From assembly GCF_008923245.1 (NCBI RefSeq), contig NZ_WBOS01000001.1, positions 682,001 to 746,000 on the forward strand: DNA of 64,000 nt. Reading direction: 5' to 3'. Position 1 is the stretch's first letter; every line of letters starts with the position of its first letter. Made by a program: the position numbers and the translations under genes. The notes under the pieces are model-generated. The model worked only from the letters and a program-made list of their open reading frames with translations. It did not search any database and was not told the DNA's origin. The stretch is from Cytobacillus depressus (GTDB lineage: Bacteria; Bacillota; Bacilli; Bacillales; Cytobacillaceae). Of the stretch, positions 28,635 to 37,202 are shown in pieces.

Positions 28635-29462
28635 ATGAAAATCGGAATTATTGGAACAGGTAATATGGGGAGAATACTGGCAGAAGCATTACTTGATGGA
28701 AAAGCCGCTTCCCCTTCTTCGATGACGATCACAAATCGAACAATTTCGAAAGCACAAGAAATTAAGAAGAATTATCAGGAGATACATTTGGCAAAAACGG
28801 GTAAAGATGTAGCGGAGCAATCCTCACTCATCTTTGTTTGTGTAAAGCCTCATGACGTTCATAATGTCATTAAAGATATTTCACCTTATCTTTCTAAAGA
28901 TAAATGCATTGTTTCCATTACAAGCCCCATTAATGTGGAGCAATTAGAAAGTATCGCTCCTTGTTCAGTTGCAAGGATTATTCCGAGTATAACAAATCGC
29001 GCGCTCTCTGGGGTTTCTTTATTATCGTTTGGAGAAAACTGCAGGCCCGAGTGGAAAACCATTCTTAAAATGATGTTTGAGAAAATCTCGACAACTGTTG
29101 AAATAGAAGAAAATATTACGAGAGTAGCTTCTGATATTGTAAGCTGTGGTCCCGCTTTTTTCAGTTATTTGACGCAGAGGTTTATTCTCGCTGCAGTAAA
29201 AGAAACAGAGATTGACCAAGAAACCGCTACAATTTTGGCGGAAAAGATGCTCATTGGAATGGGAGAATTAATGAAAAAAGGATTTTATTCATTGCCGACA
29301 TTACAAGAAAAGGTTTGTGTAAAAGGAGGAATAACTGGAGAGGCTATTAAAGTCATGGAAAGTGAATTAGGTGATTTGTTTGAACATGTTTTTCAAGCGA
29401 CACATGCAAAGTTTGATGAAGATATTGACCAAGTAAAAAAATATTATACTCTCCTATCATAA
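28635..29462 (+). CDS. comER: Late competence protein ComER (pyrroline-5-carboxylate reductase family)
   Basis: A 275-residue NADP-binding protein of the ProC superfamily. The Rossmann motif is KIGIIGTGNMGRILAEAL, with FVCVKPHDV and the ProC C-terminal region KVCVKGGITGEAIKVMES. It is divergent from comEA as in B. subtilis, where it is dispensable for competence and has been linked to sporulation in some Bacilli. The ATG at 28635 has AGGAGGG at 7-nt spacing; the upstream in-frame extension to 28524 overlaps comEA and is not needed. Confidence 0.93.
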   Translation: MKIGIIGTGNMGRILAEALLDGKAASPSSMTITNRTISKAQEIKKNYQEIHLAKTGKDVAEQSSLIFVCVKPHDVHNVIKDISPYLSKDKCIVSITSPINVEQLESIAPCSVARIIPSITNRALSGVSLLSFGENCRPEWKTILKMMFEKISTTVEIEENITRVASDIVSCGPAFFSYLTQRFILAAVKETEIDQETATILAEKMLIGMGELMKKGFYSLPTLQEKVCVKGGITGEAIKVMESELGDLFEHVFQATHAKFDEDIDQVKKYYTLLS

Positions 29463-29512
29463 ATAATTCTGCATAATTTGTAGAATTCCTTCTTATTTGA
29501 AAGAAATTTTTA

Positions 29513-29541
29513 GACCGGCTACTTAAGCCGGTCTTTTTCCT
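29513..29541. terminator. Terminator between comER and yqeM
   Basis: AGACCGGCT (29513-29521) with AGCCGGTCT (29527-29535), then TTTTTCC on the plus strand; A-rich on the other side so it may also serve yqeM. Confidence 0.88.
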
Positions 29542-29549
29542 TTTTGCTA

Positions 29550-30305
29550 TTATGATAATTTCGCTTTTCTGCATATAAAAAAAATACGTTCAGATTGCTC
29601 CTGAGGGGGTTGAGCCTCAAAATCTGCTGTTACCTCAACAACCTCAAAACCCGATTCATGAAGCCATTTCTTATATACGTCAACTGGATATGTCCGCTGC
29701 AAATGAAGCTCATCATAACGACTATACATATCACTCTCTTTATCTAAAACAAAAAAGCTTAGGTCATGCTCTACACTGTTAGGATATTCCCCTTCAAAGC
29801 AGTGCCAAATATAACTGATGTCGTCATCATTGACAGCAAATGTTTGATTCATAAATATTTCTTCCATTTTAAAAACCGAATGGACATCAAAAATAAATAG
29901 TCCATGATCATCTAAATGGTGATAAACACGCTGAAAAGTGTTCAATACATCTTCTTCTAACTGTAAATAATTTAATGAATCACAAAATATCCCAATTATA
30001 TCGAATGATCCTAGACCGTTTAGCTCTGCCATATTTTGCTGAAAAAATAGCAAATCTAGCCCTTTTTCATTAGCTTTCGTTTGAGCAACTGTCAGCATAT
30101 CCTCTGATAAGTCGACCCCAGTTACTTGAAAACCTTTTTCCGCAAGCTTAATAGAAAGCTCAGCAGTGCCACAGCCTAAATCAAGTAGTTTAAACCCTTT
30201 CACTTCATATTTCTTTGCCATATCTAAAATGAAATCGGTCCATTTGTTATACGGAACATCTTTCATTAATTGATCATATAGATAGGCAAATTTTTCATAA
30301 CTCAT
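29550..30305 (-). CDS. yqeM: Class I SAM-dependent methyltransferase YqeM
   Basis: A 251-residue methyltransferase of unknown substrate. The SAM-binding glycine motif is KLLDLGCGTAELSIKLA, with VTGVDLSEDML as the acidic loop and IIGIFCDSLNYL as motif II. It overlaps the rsfS stop by 4 nt and ends the yqeG-to-yqeM cluster. Confidence 0.9.
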   Translation of the reverse strand: MSYEKFAYLYDQLMKDVPYNKWTDFILDMAKKYEVKGFKLLDLGCGTAELSIKLAEKGFQVTGVDLSEDMLTVAQTKANEKGLDLLFFQQNMAELNGLGSFDIIGIFCDSLNYLQLEEDVLNTFQRVYHHLDDHGLFIFDVHSVFKMEEIFMNQTFAVNDDDISYIWHCFEGEYPNSVEHDLSFFVLDKESDMYSRYDELHLQRTYPVDVYKKWLHESGFEVVEVTADFEAQPPQEQSERIFFICRKAKLS

Positions 30306-30658
30306 TGATTAAGCTCACTTTGGACATTTTCGATCGGCGCATCGCCCCATAGGCGTTCCAAATTATAATAGCTTCTTTCATCACGATGGAAGATATGAGC
30401 AACAACATCTCCTAAATCAACTAAAACCCATTTCGCTTCGTCAAAACCTTCTAGTCTCTTCACTGTAAAACCTTTTTCCATAGCTTTTTCCTTCAATTCT
30501 CTTGCAATGGCCTGTACTTGCTTATCAGAATTCCCATGGCAAATAAGAAAATAATCTGCGATTAAGGAAATACCTTTCATATTCAAAACAAGGATATCTT
30601 CTGCGCGTTTATCATCAGCGGCTTTAACAGCTGTTAAAAGTAAATCTTTTTCGTTCAT
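30302..30658 (-). CDS. rsfS: Ribosomal silencing factor RsfS
   Basis: The 118-residue factor that binds ribosomal protein L14 (uL14) and blocks subunit joining under starvation. Conserved segments are DYFLICHGNSDKQVQAIA and WVLVDLGDVVAHIFHRDERSYYNLERLW (here in part: WVLVDLGDVVAHIFH). Overlaps by 4 nt with both neighbours, indicating tight translational coupling. Confidence 0.95.
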   Translation of the reverse strand: MNEKDLLLTAVKAADDKRAEDILVLNMKGISLIADYFLICHGNSDKQVQAIARELKEKAMEKGFTVKRLEGFDEAKWVLVDLGDVVAHIFHRDERSYYNLERLWGDAPIENVQSELNQ

Positions 30659-31230
30659 TCGTTCAGTCCTCCCGACTGCATTATTAAGTCATTATATGTG
30701 TGAAACGTAGTAGGAAATACTGGCTGGCCTTTTTTCATTAAGAAAAAAATTGTGTTTTGAATGGATTTAATTAAAGCTTTATCCAAGCTTTCTTTTGCCA
30801 TTTCCCGTACTTCTTCAACCCCTGGAAAATGCCTTCCGGGTTCGATATAATCCGCAAGGTAGATAACCTTTTCAAGCAAAGTCATCTTCGTTCTTCCAGA
30901 TGTATGATATCTGATTGCGTCTAAAACTTCATCATCCTGTATGCTGACTTCCTTTTGCACAAGAAAAGCCCCGACAGGAGCATGCCATAGTTCACTATTA
31001 AAATCAAGAAGACACTCCGGCATATTCTGTTCGATAATAACTTTTTTCATTTCCTCTTTTGGCCTAAACTTAGCATAGTCATGAAAAATTGCGGCAAGCT
31101 CAGCTTTCTTTTCATCTGCACCATATTGGTTTGCTAAAAATAACGCTGTTTCCATGACCCCTAACGTATGCTGATAACGATGCTCCGTTAATTGTTCTTT
31201 AACTATTTTTAAAGCAGATTCACGATTCAT
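30655..31230 (-). CDS. yqeK: HD-domain protein YqeK (bis(5'-nucleosyl)-tetraphosphatase, symmetrical)
   Basis: A 191-residue HD-superfamily phosphohydrolase. Metal ligands are visible in EHRYQHTLGV, AAIFHDYAK (the HD pair) and IRYHTSGR; YLADYIEPGR completes the site. Homologues hydrolyse Ap4A symmetrically to ADP. It overlaps nadD by 11 nt. Confidence 0.94.
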   Translation of the reverse strand: MNRESALKIVKEQLTEHRYQHTLGVMETALFLANQYGADEKKAELAAIFHDYAKFRPKEEMKKVIIEQNMPECLLDFNSELWHAPVGAFLVQKEVSIQDDEVLDAIRYHTSGRTKMTLLEKVIYLADYIEPGRHFPGVEEVREMAKESLDKALIKSIQNTIFFLMKKGQPVFPTTFHTYNDLIMQSGGLNE

Positions 31231-31789
31231 ATAAATTTTTCTCCTTAATATAGTTCCTCACAGAATCAGGAACTAAAAATCGAATCGTCTTTTTTTCCTG
31301 TATACGGTTACGAATAAGGCTTGATGAAATCTCCATATTTGGAACATTTGCATAAAGTATTGGATAATTACTTTCATTACGGTATGATGGCCGATTTACA
31401 CCAATAAATTGCACCATTTCAACTAATTGATCGATATTCTTCCATTTTGGCAAATACTCAATCATATCAGCCCCAATGATAAAATAAAATTGTTTATCAT
31501 GATGCATTTCCTTTAGAATTTTCATCGTTTCGTAAGTATAGGATGGCCCAGATCTTTGAAGCTCAATATATTCAATTTTGAAATTAGGATGCCCATTAAT
31601 AGCTAGCTTCAATAAATTTACTCTGTCAGCATCCCGGGTGGCAGATGTTTTTTTTTTATGGGGAGGCTCCTGGTTTGGCATGAACCAAATTTCATCAAGA
31701 TTAAAATCATGAAATACTTCATTCGCAATAACTAAATGGCCAAGATGTGGCGGATCAAATGTTCCTCCAAGTATGCCGACTTTTCTCAA
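31220..31789 (-). CDS. nadD: Nicotinate-nucleotide adenylyltransferase NadD
   Basis: The 189-residue enzyme that adenylates nicotinate mononucleotide in NAD synthesis. The nucleotidyltransferase signature is GILGGTFDPPHLGHL, with YFIIGADMIEYLPKW and the C-terminal ISSSLIRNRIQ. It lies between yhbY and yqeK in one operon. Confidence 0.96.
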   Translation of the reverse strand: MRKVGILGGTFDPPHLGHLVIANEVFHDFNLDEIWFMPNQEPPHKKKTSATRDADRVNLLKLAINGHPNFKIEYIELQRSGPSYTYETMKILKEMHHDKQFYFIIGADMIEYLPKWKNIDQLVEMVQFIGVNRPSYRNESNYPILYANVPNMEISSSLIRNRIQEKKTIRFLVPDSVRNYIKEKNLYES

Positions 31790-31849
31790 GATTCATACCT
31801 CCCGCTTTCTTATTAAGTTCAAAACGCCACGTTCTCCCAATAGCTCCGA

Positions 31850-32140
31850 TTATGGTAACTGTATTTGTTTATTTTCCCTTGATTCTTTATAAAGGACAAT
31901 TGTATGGCCAATAATTTGCACAAGCTCCGCATTGGCACCATTTGATAATTGTTCAGCGACAGTATTTTTATCTTCATCACAATTTTGCAAGATTGTAATT
32001 TTCATGAGTTCACGCGCTTCGAGTGCATTACTTACTTGTTTAATCATATTTTCATTTACGCCACCCTTTCCGACTTGAAAAATCGGATTTAGATGATGAG
32101 CTTTCGCACGTAAAAATCGTTTTTGTTTTCCTGTTAACAT
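31850..32140 (-). CDS. yhbY: YhbY-type ribosome assembly RNA-binding protein (CRM domain)
   Basis: A 96-residue CRM-domain protein (B. subtilis YqeI). It starts LTGKQKRFLRAKAHHLNPIF and has the conserved GxxG loop as VGKGGVNENMI, with VQIIGHTIVLYK at the end. Such proteins associate with the 50S precursor. It lies 4 bp after aroE. Confidence 0.93.
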   Translation of the reverse strand: MLTGKQKRFLRAKAHHLNPIFQVGKGGVNENMIKQVSNALEARELMKITILQNCDEDKNTVAEQLSNGANAELVQIIGHTIVLYKESRENKQIQLP

Positions 32141-32144
32141 TTTG

Positions 32145-32975
32145 TTATCCTCCTAGTTGTGAAAGAACGATCTTTCTCATTCGCTTCGTATCTGGAAAAA
32201 TCCCCGTCCATTTTTCAAAGGCAAGTGCGCCTTGAAAGACAAACATATTTAAGCCATTTTGAATGTCTGCGCCATTCTTTTTTGCTTCCTGTAAAAATGT
32301 AGTTTCAAGCGGATTATAAATGATATCACTAACAAAAGAGCCCGCTTTCAAATGTTGGATAGAAATCGGCAGCTCCTGAATATTAGGAGCCATCCCAGCT
32401 AGAGTTGTTTGGATAATTAAATCATACTGTCCAAGGTTTTTTTCCGCTTCATCCATATTGAGGACTTCTGATTGGACATCGAAAGGGCATTCACTAACGA
32501 TAACATTAGCCTTTGAAACGGTTCGATTAGAAATATCTAATTGGACCACTCCAGCCTGTGCCATTGTAAAATAAATCCCCCGCGCTGCCCCGCCAGCCCC
32601 AATGACTAGTACTTTTTTATCTTGAAGAGATGGTAATTCTTCTAACAACCCTCTTACATAACCACTACCATCTGTATTAAACCCTATGAGTTTCCCATTT
32701 TCATTTACTACTGTATTGACCGCTCCGATGGATTTAGCAAGTGGATCGAGCTCATCAAGCAATGGGATGATTGCTTCTTTATGTGGAACGGTCACGTTAA
32801 AACCGGCAATTCCAATTGCCTTTAAACCTTTTATCGCCACTTCTAAGTCTTCTCTTTTGACATGAAGCGGCTGATAATAAGCATCAATCTCATAAGCCTG
32901 GAATAAATCATTATGCATCACAGGCGACATGGAATGGGCAATCGGATCGCCTATAACTGCAAAAAGCTTTTTCAC
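32145..32975 (-). CDS. aroE: Shikimate dehydrogenase
   Basis: The 276-residue NADPH-dependent enzyme of the shikimate pathway. Substrate motifs are GDPIAHSMSPVMHN and NVTVPHKE, the NADP site is VIGAGGAARGIY, and NTDGSGYVRGL is present. I start at GTG 32975-32973 (KKLFAVIGDP) with SD GGGGGAG. An in-frame extension to 33176 exists, but it is the translation of an intergenic repeat and should not be annotated as protein. Confidence 0.95.
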   Translation of the reverse strand: MKKLFAVIGDPIAHSMSPVMHNDLFQAYEIDAYYQPLHVKREDLEVAIKGLKAIGIAGFNVTVPHKEAIIPLLDELDPLAKSIGAVNTVVNENGKLIGFNTDGSGYVRGLLEELPSLQDKKVLVIGAGGAARGIYFTMAQAGVVQLDISNRTVSKANVIVSECPFDVQSEVLNMDEAEKNLGQYDLIIQTTLAGMAPNIQELPISIQHLKAGSFVSDIIYNPLETTFLQEAKKNGADIQNGLNMFVFQGALAFEKWTGIFPDTKRMRKIVLSQLGG

Positions 32976-32996
32976 ATCGCTCTCCCCCTCTAAGAA

Positions 32997-33176
32997 ATGC
33001 GTAAGCGCCTTCGGAACATTCAAGGACAACAATTGTTCCTGCGATGAATATTCGCAGAAGCTTTTCTTCGTGCTTAACCCCGACAAACACAAGACAAGCC
33101 TCACGGAAAGGCGTACCTTACCTTTCTGGGTGTATTGGCTTGTGACCTCGAGGGGGTAAGCGCTGAAGCTAGACAA
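32997..33176. repeat. Dispersed intergenic repeat, copy R2 (yqeH-aroE gap)
   Basis: The same element as 40154-40274: CAAGCGCC-type left end, CCCCGACAAACACAAGAC, TCACGGAAAGGCGT, ACCTTTCTGGG, GGCTTGTGACCTCGAGGGGG and a GCTGAAGCTAGAC right end. Within it GACAAACACAAG can pair with CTTGTG, and GGAAAGG with CCTTTC. It is about 60 bp longer than R3 because of an inserted segment near 33010-33075. Confidence 0.75.
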
Positions 33177-33188
33177 TTCGTCTAATTT

Positions 33189-34292
33189 TTATATTAATGA
33201 TTTTCTTAATAGTGCATGGACGCCTCTTGGAACATAGGCAGCAACTTTAGCCCCCGGTTCATTGACTGTTATCCAGCCGAGTCCTGAAAAAACAATATCC
33301 GTTTTTCCTTCTTTAATTGTAAACTCATGCCTAACTAACTCTGGGAAGCTCTCTAATTGTTCCGTTCTTGGCGGGGTTAGCATTTCGCCGACATGGTTTT
33401 TATATAGTTCATCCGCATTTTCTAATTTCGTCCGATGAATATGTAATTCATTAGAAAAATGACAAACGAAGGATCTTCTGCCGCCTGTCATATAGTCGAA
33501 ACGGGCTAATCCTCCCATAAAAAGAGTTTGACCTTCATTTAACTGAAATACAGTCGGTTTTATTTCTTTTTTTGGCGTAATGATTTTCAAATCTCTCTTA
33601 TCGACAAAATGCGCCATTTGATGGTGATTAATAATTCCCGGAGTATCTACTAAAGACTTTCCATCAGATAATGGAATTTCAATAATATCAAGCGTCGTAC
33701 CAGGAAAATGAGAAGTTGTTATGACATCCCCTTCTCCAGTTACCTCTTTTAAAATTCGGTTAATAAATGTTGATTTGCCGACATTTGTACAGCCGACAAC
33801 ATATACATCTTTGCCTTTTCGGTATTTATCAATGGCTTCTGCTACTTCACTAATATTCTTACCTGTAGCTGCACTAACAAGGAAAACATCCTCTGGCTTC
33901 AAGCCCAGCTCTTTTGCTTCTTGCTTCATCCAATTCATTAACTTATTGTGCTTAATGGATTTCGGCAATAGGTCAACTTTATTGCCGATGAGAAGAATTT
34001 TATTATTTCCGACAAACCGATGAAGCCCTGGCAGCCAGCTGCCGTTAAAATCAAAAATATCAACTATTTTTACAATGAGAGAATCTCTTTTACCAATCTC
34101 ATTCAATATTTTTAGAAAATCATCATCGGTTAAATTAACATCCTGTACTTCATTATAATGCTTTAATCGGAAGCAGCGCTGACAAATAATCGCTTCCTTA
34201 AGCAGTGCAGATTGCGGTGCATAACCAATTGCATTACGATCTTCTGTTTGAATTTTGACACCGCAGCCTATACATATATATTGTTCACTCAC
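33189..34292 (-). CDS. yqeH: Circularly permuted ribosome-biogenesis GTPase YqeH
   Basis: A 367-residue GTPase needed for 30S assembly. An N-terminal zinc finger is formed by CIGCGVKIQ and CQRCFRLKHY. The G motifs are permuted: NKVDLLP (G4) and SAATG (G5) come first, then VVGCTNVGKST (G1), FPGTTLD (G2) and DTPGI (G3). The C-terminal domain resembles TRAP-like RNA-binding sequences. It overlaps nothing and lies 4 bp after yqeG. Confidence 0.95.
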   Translation of the reverse strand: MSEQYICIGCGVKIQTEDRNAIGYAPQSALLKEAIICQRCFRLKHYNEVQDVNLTDDDFLKILNEIGKRDSLIVKIVDIFDFNGSWLPGLHRFVGNNKILLIGNKVDLLPKSIKHNKLMNWMKQEAKELGLKPEDVFLVSAATGKNISEVAEAIDKYRKGKDVYVVGCTNVGKSTFINRILKEVTGEGDVITTSHFPGTTLDIIEIPLSDGKSLVDTPGIINHHQMAHFVDKRDLKIITPKKEIKPTVFQLNEGQTLFMGGLARFDYMTGGRRSFVCHFSNELHIHRTKLENADELYKNHVGEMLTPPRTEQLESFPELVRHEFTIKEGKTDIVFSGLGWITVNEPGAKVAAYVPRGVHALLRKSLI

Positions 34293-34296
34293 TAAA

Positions 34297-34824
34297 TTAA
34301 TCCTCCCACTGAATCATGCCTTTTTTTCGAAACCAATTTAAAATTCTTCTTTCAACTAAGCGATTAAACCTAGTAAAGAAGCCGTCTGTTTGTGCAACCG
34401 GAACAACAAGAATGGTTTGGAAACCGCTCCGATTGCCACCTAACACATCTGTCAACAGCTGATCGCCAATCACGACAGTCTCTTCTTTCTTTAGACCCAT
34501 TTCCGTTAGTGCTCTTTTAAATGCTCGTCCTAAAGGCTTTCTCGCCATCGGGATAAACGGGATATTAAGCGGTTCGGAAAAAGCCCTCACTCGGCTGTCA
34601 TTATTATTAGAAACGATCGTTATTTTCACATTGCTGTTTTTCATTTCTTCAAACCATTTTATTAATTTTGGTGTCGCATTTGGCCGATCCCATTCGACAA
34701 GCGTATTATCCAAATCTGTAATAATACCTTTAATACCTTTTTCCTTTAGGCTTTCCGGAGTGACTTCAAAAATACTTTTAGCATGCTGATCCGGCAAAAA
34801 TTGCTTTAACACTATATTTAACAC
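34297..34824 (-). CDS. yqeG: YqeG-family HAD-IIIA phosphatase
   Basis: A 175-residue HAD-superfamily phosphatase. Motif I is ITDLDNTLVEWDR (nucleophile Asp), motif II is IVSNN, motif III/IV is KPLGRAFKRAL and VVIGDQLLTDVLGGNR. Its substrate is not established in Bacilli; related proteins in plants and yeast act on phosphatidylglycerophosphate, and the phospholipid genes psd and pssA lie nearby. First gene of the yqeG-yqeM cluster. Confidence 0.92.
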   Translation of the reverse strand: MLNIVLKQFLPDQHAKSIFEVTPESLKEKGIKGIITDLDNTLVEWDRPNATPKLIKWFEEMKNSNVKITIVSNNNDSRVRAFSEPLNIPFIPMARKPLGRAFKRALTEMGLKKEETVVIGDQLLTDVLGGNRSGFQTILVVPVAQTDGFFTRFNRLVERRILNWFRKKGMIQWED

Positions 34825-34948
34825 CTCTGTTTATATGTATAATTCCATTAATTTGTACTCATCATAACTAATTTTATGCGCTCTTTCAAACTTACGTTAT
34901 TTCGGGATATTCAGAAAACTTTTCGACAATTTTCATCCCGCCCAATAT

Positions 34949-35047
34949 TGTGGATAACTTTATACACATTAACCACACCTATCTACGTGCTTCTCCCTCA
35001 ACAATTAACAACTTAACCACAAGTTATCCACGAAGGTCTGTGGATAA
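34949..35047. promoter_or_regulatory. Cluster of six DnaA boxes upstream of sda
   Basis: Two perfect boxes in reverse orientation (TGTGGATAA at 34949-34957 and 35039-35047) and four in forward orientation: TTATACACA (34960-34968), TTAACCACA (34969-34977), TTAACCACA (35013-35021) and TTATCCACG (35024-35032). In B. subtilis DnaA binds such boxes upstream of sda and activates it, linking replication initiation to the block on sporulation. The rest of the 34825-35167 gap holds no gene. Confidence 0.9.
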
Positions 35048-35167
35048 GAGAACGGTTGTTCTAAATATTAAAATTTGCTAGAGTAATGTTACAACATTAA
35101 ATCTTACATTATATGTATGAAAATAATCTTATAGAACTTTTTAAATACAAAATGGAGGTGAATAGAC

Positions 35168-35308
35168 ATGCGAAAGCTGTCAGACGAATTATTAATTGAA
35201 TCGTATTATAAAGCGATCGAACTTAACTTAAGCATTGATTTTATCAATCTGATCAAAACTGAAATTCACCGACGTTCATTATCTCATAAAATGAAGGTTT
35301 CATCCTAA
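35168..35308 (+). CDS. sda: Sporulation histidine kinase inhibitor Sda
   Basis: A 46-residue checkpoint protein. It begins [19 protein letters not shown] and ends [12 protein letters not shown], almost identical to B. subtilis Sda, an antiparallel helical hairpin that binds KinA (and KinB) and prevents autophosphorylation while replication is under way. The LIESYYKA and FINLI helices carry the contact face. SD GGAGGTG precedes the ATG. The DnaA-box cluster lies 120 bp upstream. Confidence 0.96.
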   Translation: MRKLSDELLIESYYKAIELNLSIDFINLIKTEIHRRSLSHKMKVSS

Positions 35309-35367
35309 TGGAATCAATTACATTCTACGAAGAGCAAAGAATTGTAGAGCTTTCCAGACCTAAGGGA

Positions 35368-35425
35368 AACATGAATTTCCGGCGTGAAGATTGCAAATTA
35401 ACCTTCATGTCGGGCATGTTTTTTT
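35368..35425 (+). terminator. Terminator after sda
   Basis: Outer stem AACATG (35368-35373) with CATGTT (35415-35420) and inner stem CGGCGTGAAG (35380-35389) with CTTCATGTCG (35403-35412, two G-U pairs), followed by a T-run. Confidence 0.75.
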
Positions 35426-35483
35426 CAATCTCTCCTAGCACGCTATATTAATGACCCTCTGGTTTTTATTCTCTTGTTCTTAC

Positions 35484-36269
35484 TTATTGATGACTCATGT
35501 ATCCTGCACATTCACCTACTTTAATGTCGTAAGGAGTTTTTATTGAAGATAATGGAGTAAAACTTCCCTTTTCAAACAAGAGCACAACCGTTGAACCAAA
35601 GGAAAAGTAAGCCATTTCATCTCCTTTAACTAATTCATCCCCTTCGTGAATTACTTCAATTGAATTGACAAACATGGCACCAACCTTCACAATGGAAATT
35701 TTTCCAAATTTATGTTCAACCTCTGTAATTGTCCGATAATTTTTTGAAAGGGTATTTTTACCGTATTTCAAACCGTATTTATTAACTGGATAAGACTTCT
35801 TGCCTAATGTCCATTGATCAATGACACGGCCTGTAACCGGGCTATGAATTCTGTGATAATGACTAGGACTTAAATAGAAGATGATAAAGTAGCCATCCGT
35901 ATACTTTTCAATTTTTTCTTCCTTTCCTAGCATTTCTTTAATCGAGTAATCTTTGCCTTTAACCGTAATGATATGTTCAGGTTTTATCATTCCTATGTTT
36001 TCGATGACTGCATCAACAGGGCTGACAATTGAATCAGCACCTTCATCAATCGGGCGAACACCATGTTTGAGTGTCCTTGTAAAGAAATCATGCAGCGTTG
36101 GGTAATCGGTTAACCTTTTCTCCATTTCATCTTCGTTAATTTTATATGCTTGACTAAAGGATGAGACAAACATTCGACTTGCTCTTGAACGCGCAAATCT
36201 TTTTAATAAGCCTGAAGTGATTTTTCCGTTCGTTAGCTCAATAAAAAGTCGATAAAGAGATTGTTTCAT
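35484..36269 (-). CDS. psd: Phosphatidylserine decarboxylase proenzyme
   Basis: The 261-residue enzyme that makes phosphatidylethanolamine from phosphatidylserine. The self-cleavage site is FGST in MAYFSFGSTVVLLFEKG, where the serine becomes the pyruvoyl group; the catalytic His is in YHRIHSPVTG and the Asp in VSPVDAVIE. Length is as in B. subtilis (263). Divergent from pssA, its pathway partner. Confidence 0.95.
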   Translation of the reverse strand: MKQSLYRLFIELTNGKITSGLLKRFARSRASRMFVSSFSQAYKINEDEMEKRLTDYPTLHDFFTRTLKHGVRPIDEGADSIVSPVDAVIENIGMIKPEHIITVKGKDYSIKEMLGKEEKIEKYTDGYFIIFYLSPSHYHRIHSPVTGRVIDQWTLGKKSYPVNKYGLKYGKNTLSKNYRTITEVEHKFGKISIVKVGAMFVNSIEVIHEGDELVKGDEMAYFSFGSTVVLLFEKGSFTPLSSIKTPYDIKVGECAGYMSHQ

Positions 36270-36409
36270 TATTCCACCTCCAAATAGTTAATATTTCCTT
36301 TACTGGCAGTACTAAAAAGATTAAAATTAAATATTATTAATATAAGAACTTTGAGATGCAATTATTTTTAAAAGCAAAGTTAGAAAATAACCGACCTATT
36401 ATTTTAGTG

Positions 36410-36560
36410 GGTGTTTCAAAAAGGAGGACAAAAATAGCCGAGAAGTTCAAGGAAGCGCAGCCTTCGAGCACCGGAACGTATGCTTTTAATACGTGAGGAG
36501 CGGAGAAGCAAGCTGACGCCGAAATTCGACAGATATTTTTCCCGGACTTTTTGAATAACC
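36410..36560. repeat. Intergenic repeat between psd and pssA with terminal inverted repeats
   Basis: Bounded by GGTGTTTCAAAAAG (36410-36423) and CTTTTTGAATAACC (36547-36560), which match as inverted repeats at 12 of 14 positions. The interior has TTCAAGGAAGCGCAGCC, ACCGGAACGTATGC and GAGGAGCGGAGAAGCAAGC, features I recognise from a repeat frequent in Bacillus-type genomes. It occupies most of the gap where the divergent promoters should lie. Confidence 0.7.
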
Positions 36561-36588
36561 TCTTATAGCATAAGAAGGAGTGTGGTAA

Positions 36589-37128
36589 ATGTTTTTATCC
36601 GATATATTTGATCAAACAATTAAAAAGCTTAAAGCTCAAACAGCGAATGTACTAACATTAACTAATTTATCATTGGGCGGCTTTGCTATTATATTTGCCT
36701 TTAATCAAAATTTAAATTTAAGCTTGCTGCTCATTTTTGTTGCAGCATTAGCTGACCGATTTGATGGTATGATTGCCAGGAAACTGCAAATTGAATCTGA
36801 ATTAGGAAAGCAATTAGATTCCATGAGTGATATTATATCATTTGGAGTTGCCCCTGCACTATTAATATATCAAGGAATTTTATTCGAATTTGGAGGCCCA
36901 GGGTCATTTTTCACTATTTTTTATATTGGCTGTGGTGCTTTCCGTCTCGCTCGATTTAATATTAGCGAGAATAACGGCTACTTTACGGGACTTCCTATTA
37001 CGGCAGCTGGCTGCCTTGTAACACTTAGCTTTCTTGCAATCCCTTATATTCCCGCACCCGCATTCTTTTTTATCATGATTATTCTTTCCTTATTAATGGT
37101 AAGCCCATTTAAATTAAAAAAGGTCTAA
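36589..37128 (+). CDS. pssA: CDP-diacylglycerol--serine O-phosphatidyltransferase
   Basis: The 179-residue membrane enzyme that makes phosphatidylserine. The CDP-alcohol phosphotransferase motif D-G-x2-A-R-x8-G-x3-D-x3-D is complete (DGMIAR, then GKQLDSMSD). About five or six membrane segments follow, starting LTNLSLGGFAIIFAF. SD AAGGAGTG. It provides the substrate of Psd encoded on the other side of the repeat. Confidence 0.95.
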   Translation: MFLSDIFDQTIKKLKAQTANVLTLTNLSLGGFAIIFAFNQNLNLSLLLIFVAALADRFDGMIARKLQIESELGKQLDSMSDIISFGVAPALLIYQGILFEFGGPGSFFTIFYIGCGAFRLARFNISENNGYFTGLPITAAGCLVTLSFLAIPYIPAPAFFFIMIILSLLMVSPFKLKKV

Positions 37129-37157
37129 ACTTTAGACTATTGATATGTAACAAGCTT

Positions 37158-37193
37158 AAAGCCGCACCATTATTTACTACAGGTGCGGCTTTT
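37158..37193. terminator. Shared terminator of pssA and the M3 peptidase gene
   Basis: AAAGCCGCACC (37158-37168) with GGTGCGGCTTT (37182-37192) and T/A-rich flanks on both strands between convergent genes. Confidence 0.88.
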
Positions 37194-37202
37194 ATATTTC
37201 TA

